Part shown: one piece after another, positions 43,757 to 50,062 of the stretch | Layout: every line of letters starts with the position of its first letter | How positions within the stretch are numbered: position 1 is the stretch's first letter | DNA from: JANNMJ01 sp031397815 | GTDB taxonomy: Bacteria > Bacteroidota > Bacteroidia > Cytophagales > Hymenobacteraceae | Length of the DNA stretch: 50,062 nt | NCBI GenBank assembly: GCA_031397815.1 | Contig: JANNMJ010000095.1 | Coordinates: forward strand, 1 to 50,062 | Direction of reading: 5' to 3' | The notes under the pieces: model-generated | The model's database searches: none | Seen by the model: the letters and a program-made list of their open reading frames with translations, nothing else | What the model was told of the DNA's origin: nothing | Position numbers and translations under genes: made by a program

Positions 43757-46700
43757 ATGCGCTCAACTCTACTTCGTCGCCCGCCCGCTATACTGGGCTG
43801 GATCGTCACGGCATTCCTGCTTTTTTTACGAATCAGTCCCGCCGCCGCCACTCACCTGGAAGGCGGCGAGCTGCGTTACCGGTTCGTCGATTTCGATTTC
43901 TCGAACCCGACCCGGCCCGCCCGCTATGAGATCACATTTTCGATTTACACCAACTGCGGGCCTAACTCAAACGTCCCAGACGGCCGGGGAGTCATCGGTC
44001 TAGAAATTTACGACCGCGAGACGGGCATTCAAATCCAAGACCCCGACAACCCGAGCGGCGTGCAGGTGCAAAACCCGCAGGGTACGGCTCAGCCGGGCAC
44101 GTTCCCGCTGTTCCCCATTGCCACCCCGATTATTACGCCAACCCCACCGGCGGGTTGCAACATTACGGCGGGCTGCATTCGGCTGGTACAATACAGCGCC
44201 ATTGTCAATCTGCCGATCTCACCGGATGGTTACTACGGCGTTTATACCGACCGGACGCGTAATGCCACCGTCGTCAATCTTGATGCCCCCGACCAGCAAG
44301 GGCAGTACCTGTACGTCCTGATTCCGTCGCCGATTCTCGATAACCAATCGCCGATTTTCTCCGATACCGTCAGCTCGCTGCTGTGCGCTGGCCCGGACAC
44401 GACGTTCCTGATCAACAACGCTTTCGACCCCGACGGCGACCAGCTCACCTACCGCTTCATTGCCCCGTACGACCGTTCCGACGCGCCGAACGGCACGTTC
44501 GACATCAACTCCGTCGTGCCGGTAAACTACGCGCAGGGCTTTAGCCAAACGCAGCCATTCGGCGCGAGCGGTTACGCCTTCATTAACCCGATTACGGGGG
44601 AAACGCGCTACAGTATCCCAACGCCCGGCGATTACGTCGTCGCGATTCAGGTGGATGAGCACCGCACGATCGGCGGGCGCGACTCGATCATCTCTTCTAC
44701 GCTGCGCGAGATTCAGTTGAAGGTGCGGCAATGTCCGACCACGACGAACCCGGTTCTCCAGTTCAACACCACCGGCGGCTCGACCAACATCACCATTGAA
44801 GAAGGACAAACGACGGGGTTCGCGGCTACCGCGAGCGTCTCGATTGTGGGCAACCCCGTGCGGCTGAGCGCCACCAGTCCGCTGCTCGACGGGCCGGGCG
44901 GCTTCAACGCCACGTTCAACAACCAGCAGGGCACCGCGGCGGGGCAGCCCATCGTCATTAACGGGATTACGCAGCAGACGGGAACCTTCCAGTTTATCTC
45001 GACGTGCGGCTCGGCGGGGGTGTATAACGTCAACCTAACGGCCCGCGACGAGCAAGGCTGCCCGGTGAAGGAAACGTCGATTCCGTACGTGATTACCGTG
45101 CTGCGCCCCGCTCCCGCGACGCGCATCAACGGCGACACCACACTTTGCCCGAACTCCACGGCCACTTACACGGCCGTTGGCGCTCCAACGACAACGACCG
45201 CCTACCAGTGGACGGTGACGGGCGGCGGCACGATTCAGGGTTCCGCGACCGGCGCCACCGTCACGGTGCGCTGGACGACGGCCGGAACGGGCACGCTGAG
45301 CGTGAAAGCCGTTTCGCGGTTCGGCTGCCCTAGCCCGGAATTGCTCCGGACGGTGGAAGTATCCGCTGGCGTGAACGCCACGCTGAGCGGCCTGAACCCG
45401 CAGTATTGCGTCGACCCCGCCGCAACCGGCACACCGCTAGCGTCGTCCCCGACCGGCGGCACGTTCCAGATTACCGGCACCGGCGGCACCACGAACCTCG
45501 TGAACGGCGTGTTCACGCCACGCGTGGCGGGCACGTTCACGATCACGTATTCCGTGACCGACGCGAACGGCTGCATCGGCACTTCTCCTTCGGTGACGGT
45601 GGTGGTGAATCCGCTGCCGGTCGTGGCGCTCGCCACGGGCTTCCCCACGACCGTCTGCTCCAACGATGCGCCGCTGCCCCTGACGGGCACCGTGAACGGC
45701 GCGGCCGTTACGACGGGCTTCACGATTGACGGTCAGCCTGCAACGGTCTTCGACCCGGCCGTGCTGACGGCCGGGCCGCACGTAGTGGCGCTGCTCGGAA
45801 CGGGCGTTGGCAACTGCACGGCGACTGCCACGCGCACCATCACTGTCAACACCGCCCCAACGGTTCTGCTCACGAACCTGCTCACCAGCTATTGCAAGAA
45901 CGACCCAGCGGTTTCGCTGACCGCCACGGCCAACGGCACGCCGGTTACGGGCGCCAACGTCACGTTCTCTATCGACCGTGTGGCGGCTACCCAGCTCAAC
46001 CCGGCCACGCTTTCGGTCGGCTTCCACATCGTATTCGTACAGGGAACCGGCCCGAACGGCTGCCGCGATACCGACTCGCTGCGCGTTGAAATCAAGGCGC
46101 TGCCCGTGTTGGCGATTACCGGCCTGAACGCCGCGTATTGCCGCGATGCAGCGCCCGTGGCCCTGACCGGCACGGTGGACGCCGTGAGCGGCGGCTCATT
46201 CACGATTGACGGCCAGCCTGCTACGTCGTTCAACCCCGCCGCCCTGAGCGTGGGGCTGCACACGGTGATTTTCAGCGGAACGGGCTTGAACCGTTGCGGC
46301 ACCACCACCACCCAAACCGTGCGCGTGAACGCCCTGCCGGTGGTCAGCATCACGGCGCCGACCGCCACGAGCTTCTGCCTCAACGAACCAGCGGTTTCAT
46401 TGACGGGTAACGCGGCCGGTCAGTTCTTCATCGACGCCGGTGTGACGGCCGTGACGAGCTTCCTGCCCGCCAACTTGGGCGTCGGTCAGCACGTCATCCG
46501 CTTCACCCGCACGGAAGCGGCGACGGGCTGCTCCAACGATACGACCCTCACCATCACCATCCGCCCACTGCCGGTGCTGGCGATTACGGGTCTGCAAAAC
46601 GCCTATTGCGCCGATGAGCCAGCCGTTACCCTCACCGGAACGGTCGATAACGTGGCGGGCGGTACGTTCACCATCGACGGCACGGCTGCCACGGTGCTCA

Positions 46701-49700
46701 ACCCGGCCACGCTGACGCCCGGCGTCCACACCATCCTTTTCAGCGGAACGGGCGCTAACGGCTGCGCCACGAGAGATACCGCTCAAGTGACCATCAACGC
46801 GCTGCCGACGGTGGCGTTTACAGGCCTGAACGCGGCGTTTTGCCAAGGCGAACCAGCCGTAACGCTGGCCGCCACCGTGAACGCCTCTACCACGAACGGA
46901 ACGGTGACCTTCACCGTGAACGGCAACCCGGCCACGAGCTTCGACCCCACGACCCTCGCGCCCGGCACCTACACGGTGGTAGCAACCGGCACGCTCACCG
47001 CGACCGGCTGCCGCAACATCACCACCCGCACCATCACCATCAACGCGCTGCCGACGGTGGCGCTTACCGGCCTGAACCCCGCGTACTGCGTCAGCGCTGC
47101 TCCAGTGCCGCTGACCAGCACCCTCACGGGCGGCACGGGCAGCGTGACGTACACCGTGAACGGTACGAACGCTACCTCCCTCGACCCCACCACCCTCGGG
47201 CCGGGCACCTACACCGTGATTGCCACGGGAACGGTTACGGCCACCGGTTGCCGGAACACGGCCACGCAAACCGTGACCATCAACGCGCTGCCGACCGTCG
47301 CGATCCTCGGTTTGAACACGGCGTATTGCCAAGGCAGCGCCCCAGTGACGCTCGGCGGTACGGTATCGGGTAACGGCGCGATTACGTTCACGGTGAACGG
47401 CACGGCGACTTCGGTCTTCGACCCATCGACCCTCGCACCGGGTACTTACACGGTTATCGCGACGGGCATCGATGGCAATACCTGCTCGGCTTCGGTGACG
47501 CAGACAGTGGTCATCAACGCCCTACCAGCGGTGGCGATTACGGGTCTGAACCCGGCGTACTGCACGACTTCGGCAGCGGTGACGCTGGCGGCTACCGTGA
47601 GCGGCGGCGGCACCTCGACCTTCACCATCGACGGTCAGCCTGCGACGGTGCTCGACCCGGCGATCCTCGCTCCCGGCCCCCACACCATCGTGGCGACCGG
47701 CGTGGTGACCGCCACCACCTGCCAAAACACGGCCACCCAGACCGTGACCATCAACGCCCTGCCAACCGTGGCGATTACCGGCCTCAACGCCGCGTATTGC
47801 CAAGGTGAACCAGCCGTAACGCTAGCCGGAACCGTCAACGGCGGCGCCGGTACCGTGACCTTCACCGTGAATACGGCGGCGGCCACGAGCTTCGACCCAT
47901 CGACCCTTGCGCCCGGCACCTACACGGTGGTGGCGACGGGCCGCGACGGCAATACCTGCGAAAACACGACGACCCAAACGGTGACGGTTAACGCGAAACC
48001 AACCGGCGACCAGATCAGCGGACCGCCTTCGGTTTGCCCCGGTCTGACGGCGGTGCCGTACGCAGCGGTGGGCGTCAACTTCCAGAATTACTTCTGGCGC
48101 GTAGTGGGCGGCACGATCAACGGCGCCAACACCGGCTCGACGGTGAGTGTGGATTGGGGCGCGGCCAATGCCAACGCCAAAGTGCAGCTCGTGAGCATCG
48201 CCAACGCAACGGGTTGCGCTTCGGATACGGTGACGTTCGCGGTGCGCATCAACCAGGTGTTGGCGACCCAGACGCCGGTCGGCGCGCCTTCGTTCTGCGT
48301 GAACGGCGGACCGCAGACCTTCTCGATTCCGACGCCTTCGCCGGGTTCGAGCTATAGCTGGGCACTGACGGGCACGTCGGTCGGGACGATCACCGGCAAC
48401 GGCGCCAGCACCGTAACCGTGACCTTCACGCAGCCGGGCACTGCCTCGTTGGTGGTGACCGAAACCAGCTCGACCCCGCTCGCCAACTGCTTCGGCACGT
48501 CGGCAGCTTTGACCGTGAACGTGCTGGCGGCGCCTGACGCCACGCTGGCCGTAGCTGGCCCAGCGGCGGCATGCGCGGATGGTTCGAACCAGAGCTTTAC
48601 GCTCCCCGGCGCTCCCGGCTCCACGTATCAGTGGACCGTGGACGGCAACGTGCAGACCGGCGTAACCGCTGGCTCGTTCGCTTACCCGGCCGCTACGGCG
48701 GGCACATTCACGATTGGCGCGCAGGAAACCAACGCCGCCGGTTGTGTGGGTCCGGTGATTACGACCTCGATTACGGTGAATGCCATTCCGCAGACCGCCG
48801 CCATCGGTGGGCCGCAGTTCATCTGCCCGCAAGGGCTGACGGGCCGATCGTACACGATCAGCGGCAGCTTGCCGGGCTCGACGTTCCAGTGGAGCGTGAC
48901 CGGTGGGACGATCACCGCCGGACAGGGAACGAGCACGGTGACGGTTGATTTCGACGGCACGACCGTGCCGTCAGTGACGGCGACTGAAACGTCGTCGGCG
49001 GGTTGCGCAGGTCCGGCGGGCGTCATTGCCCTGACCCTCGACCAAAGCGCTCCCCAGATGAACCTCGCGACGGTGGACCCCGCGAACCCGGTGCAGATCA
49101 ACCTCGGCCTCGGCGCAATCAACGCGCAGCCGAACACGCAGCTCGTGGTGCAACGCCGCGAGCTGTCGGGCACGAGCTTCTCGACCCTGACGACCCTGCC
49201 CGGCACCACGACGACCTACACCGACGGTGGCGTTTCGCCGAACACGACGTCTTACGTGTACCGCGTTGACGTGACGAACGGCTGCGGCACGGTGCTGCAA
49301 TCGACGGAGTACAACACGATGCTGCTGACCGTCACCGGGCAGGAAGCGACGGGTAACGTGGTGCTGACGTGGAACGAGTACGGCAGCCGCAACGTGACGG
49401 ATTACCGCATTCAGCGCTCAGTAGCAGGCGGTGCCTTCACCGACCTCGCCACCACGACGGGCACCGGACAGCTGACGTACACCGCGACCGGCATCGGCCG
49501 CGATGCCTTCGACCAAACCTTCCGCGTGATTGCCGACGCGCGTGGTTCCGACCCCGCCTCGTACTCGAACCAAGCGAAAGTGCAGTTCAGCAACGCGCTG
49601 GCGACCTACAACATCATCACCCCGGACGGCGATGGTAAGAACGACACGTTCGTCATCGACAACGCGACCCTCTACCCCGACAACGAGCTGGCCGTGTTCA

Positions 49701-49840
49701 GCCGTTGGGGCCGCGAAGTGTACCGCCGCAAGAACTACGATAACTCGTGGAACGGCGGCGACCTCAGCGCCGGCACCTACTACTACCTCTTCACCGCCAA
49801 CGGTCAGACGTTCAGAAGCTGGGTTGAGATTGTGAAGTAG
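43757..49840 (+). CDS. Giant Ig-like repeat protein with T9SS type B (gliding-motility) C-terminal domain
   Basis: A 2027-residue protein with an N-terminal signal anchor or peptide (GWIVTAFLLFLRISPAAA). Residues ~32-330 form a conserved Bacteroidota N-terminal domain (THLEGGELRYRFVDFDF, YTNCGPNSNVPDGRG). A PKD-like segment follows at ~453-530. Ten tandem repeats of ~79 residues occupy 620-1413 (typical edges LPTVAITGLNAAYC ... GC...TITINA), each with an N- and a C-terminal cysteine. Four PKD/Ig-like units run to ~1760 (each with a W: NYFWRVVGG, SYSWALTG, TYQWTVDG, TFQWSVTGG), then an FN3-like part. The last ~80 residues are the type B sorting domain (NIITPDGDGKNDTFVI, SRWGREVYRRKNYDNSWNG, GTYYYLF). 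Expected to be secreted by T9SS and to act as a surface adhesin, as SprB-like proteins do in gliding; that role is an inference. Confidence 0.93.
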   Translation: MRSTLLRRPPAILGWIVTAFLLFLRISPAAATHLEGGELRYRFVDFDFSNPTRPARYEITFSIYTNCGPNSNVPDGRGVIGLEIYDRETGIQIQDPDNPSGVQVQNPQGTAQPGTFPLFPIATPIITPTPPAGCNITAGCIRLVQYSAIVNLPISPDGYYGVYTDRTRNATVVNLDAPDQQGQYLYVLIPSPILDNQSPIFSDTVSSLLCAGPDTTFLINNAFDPDGDQLTYRFIAPYDRSDAPNGTFDINSVVPVNYAQGFSQTQPFGASGYAFINPITGETRYSIPTPGDYVVAIQVDEHRTIGGRDSIISSTLREIQLKVRQCPTTTNPVLQFNTTGGSTNITIEEGQTTGFAATASVSIVGNPVRLSATSPLLDGPGGFNATFNNQQGTAAGQPIVINGITQQTGTFQFISTCGSAGVYNVNLTARDEQGCPVKETSIPYVITVLRPAPATRINGDTTLCPNSTATYTAVGAPTTTTAYQWTVTGGGTIQGSATGATVTVRWTTAGTGTLSVKAVSRFGCPSPELLRTVEVSAGVNATLSGLNPQYCVDPAATGTPLASSPTGGTFQITGTGGTTNLVNGVFTPRVAGTFTITYSVTDANGCIGTSPSVTVVVNPLPVVALATGFPTTVCSNDAPLPLTGTVNGAAVTTGFTIDGQPATVFDPAVLTAGPHVVALLGTGVGNCTATATRTITVNTAPTVLLTNLLTSYCKNDPAVSLTATANGTPVTGANVTFSIDRVAATQLNPATLSVGFHIVFVQGTGPNGCRDTDSLRVEIKALPVLAITGLNAAYCRDAAPVALTGTVDAVSGGSFTIDGQPATSFNPAALSVGLHTVIFSGTGLNRCGTTTTQTVRVNALPVVSITAPTATSFCLNEPAVSLTGNAAGQFFIDAGVTAVTSFLPANLGVGQHVIRFTRTEAATGCSNDTTLTITIRPLPVLAITGLQNAYCADEPAVTLTGTVDNVAGGTFTIDGTAATVLNPATLTPGVHTILFSGTGANGCATRDTAQVTINALPTVAFTGLNAAFCQGEPAVTLAATVNASTTNGTVTFTVNGNPATSFDPTTLAPGTYTVVATGTLTATGCRNITTRTITINALPTVALTGLNPAYCVSAAPVPLTSTLTGGTGSVTYTVNGTNATSLDPTTLGPGTYTVIATGTVTATGCRNTATQTVTINALPTVAILGLNTAYCQGSAPVTLGGTVSGNGAITFTVNGTATSVFDPSTLAPGTYTVIATGIDGNTCSASVTQTVVINALPAVAITGLNPAYCTTSAAVTLAATVSGGGTSTFTIDGQPATVLDPAILAPGPHTIVATGVVTATTCQNTATQTVTINALPTVAITGLNAAYCQGEPAVTLAGTVNGGAGTVTFTVNTAAATSFDPSTLAPGTYTVVATGRDGNTCENTTTQTVTVNAKPTGDQISGPPSVCPGLTAVPYAAVGVNFQNYFWRVVGGTINGANTGSTVSVDWGAANANAKVQLVSIANATGCASDTVTFAVRINQVLATQTPVGAPSFCVNGGPQTFSIPTPSPGSSYSWALTGTSVGTITGNGASTVTVTFTQPGTASLVVTETSSTPLANCFGTSAALTVNVLAAPDATLAVAGPAAACADGSNQSFTLPGAPGSTYQWTVDGNVQTGVTAGSFAYPAATAGTFTIGAQETNAAGCVGPVITTSITVNAIPQTAAIGGPQFICPQGLTGRSYTISGSLPGSTFQWSVTGGTITAGQGTSTVTVDFDGTTVPSVTATETSSAGCAGPAGVIALTLDQSAPQMNLATVDPANPVQINLGLGAINAQPNTQLVVQRRELSGTSFSTLTTLPGTTTTYTDGGVSPNTTSYVYRVDVTNGCGTVLQSTEYNTMLLTVTGQEATGNVVLTWNEYGSRNVTDYRIQRSVAGGAFTDLATTTGTGQLTYTATGIGRDAFDQTFRVIADARGSDPASYSNQAKVQFSNALATYNIITPDGDGKNDTFVIDNATLYPDNELAVFSRWGREVYRRKNYDNSWNGGDLSAGTYYYLFTANGQTFRSWVEIVK

Positions 49841-49874
49841 GGGTTTGAGCCTTTCGTGAGGCTCCCTTGAAAAA

Positions 49875-49914
49875 AAACCGGCCGCTTCTCCTGAAAAGGG
49901 GGAGCGGCCGGTTT
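49875..49914. terminator. Hairpin terminator, probably bidirectional
   Basis: aaaccggccgct (49875-49886) pairs with agcggccggttt (49903-49914). The A-run on the left (ending at 49877) makes it a strong terminator for a minus-strand transcript entering from the right; for the plus strand the T-run is short (gtttgcgtt). It starts 34 bp after the giant gene. Confidence 0.75.
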
Positions 49915-49960
49915 GCGTTGGGGGATGTATGGTGCTAGCAACAGGCCGCGCTGTGCCGCG

Positions 49961-50023
49961 TAGCCCGGGGTAGATTTTTTTCAAAATCAACCCCGGGCTT
50001 CTGGGATGAAACCCCTTCGGGGT
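49961..50023 (+). repeat. Dispersed repeat, 'tagcccgggg' family, copy 3
   Basis: GCCCGGGGT (49963-49971) pairs with ACCCCGGGC (49990-49998) and is followed by cttctgggatgaa and ACCCCTTCGGGGT (50011-50023). It is the inverted match of the element at 28402-28467 and shares the outer palindrome with 28018-28056. The window ends in a direct repeat of gaccaatc. Confidence 0.78.
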
Positions 50024-50062
50024 AATTCAGACTAAGCAATTCTTGACCAATCGTGACCAATC

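Overview
This looks like a chromosomal segment from a GC-rich member of the Bacteroidota, most likely Cytophagales and possibly Hymenobacteraceae. Four things point there. Several proteins end in type IX secretion (T9SS) sorting domains. Upstream sequences repeatedly carry the Bacteroidota -7 box TAnnTTTG. Shine-Dalgarno motifs are weak or absent. The gene families (choice-of-anchor B proteins, a permease-aminopeptidase fusion, GEVED/PKD proteins, a gliding-motility C-terminal domain) are typical of the phylum. The genus is an inference.

Layout. 1-3 kb: the tail of an IS30-type transposase, a tRNA-Ser(GGA) with its terminator, cytosolic asparaginase (ansA), and divergently an Mrp/ApbC ATPase followed by a NifU-like scaffold (Fe-S cluster handling). 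3.1-7.6 kb: three tandem paralogous secreted LVIVD-repeat (choice-of-anchor B) proteins. 7.8-16.4 kb: fumarylacetoacetase (tyrosine catabolism), a queA operon with two signal-peptide-bearing methyltransferase paralogues, priA, a Gfo/Idh/MocA oxidoreductase and a small exported protein. 16.8-27.7 kb: two giant secreted surface proteins with type A T9SS tails.

27.7-29.0 kb is the accessory part of the window. It holds a 42-bp tandem repeat, several GC-rich dispersed palindromes, a 191-bp MITE-like element with perfect 19-bp inverted ends resembling the Tn5/IS50 outside end and a 10-bp target duplication, and a low-GC small gene whose signal peptide is out of frame by one base at an A8 tract. 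29.0-33.8 kb: an ABC ATPase and a permease-M1 aminopeptidase fusion. 34-40.3 kb: a small secreted protein, aspS, a membrane-associated hypothetical, a DegT-type aminotransferase, a lipoprotein with an LEA-like tail and a short-chain dehydrogenase. 40.6-49.8 kb: two more large T9SS cargo proteins, one alternating GEVED and PKD domains and one with ten ~79-residue two-cysteine repeats and a type B (gliding-motility) tail.

Housekeeping genes are thus interleaved with a heavy load of secreted, repeat-rich surface proteins. I see no complete novel defence or biosynthetic system. The most notable observations are the Tn5-end-like MITE inserted into a palindromic repeat, the A8 frame break, the exported methyltransferase pair in an operon with queA, and the inverted-repeat-rich spacer inside the ABC operon. 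All calls are by reading the sequence; no database search was possible.
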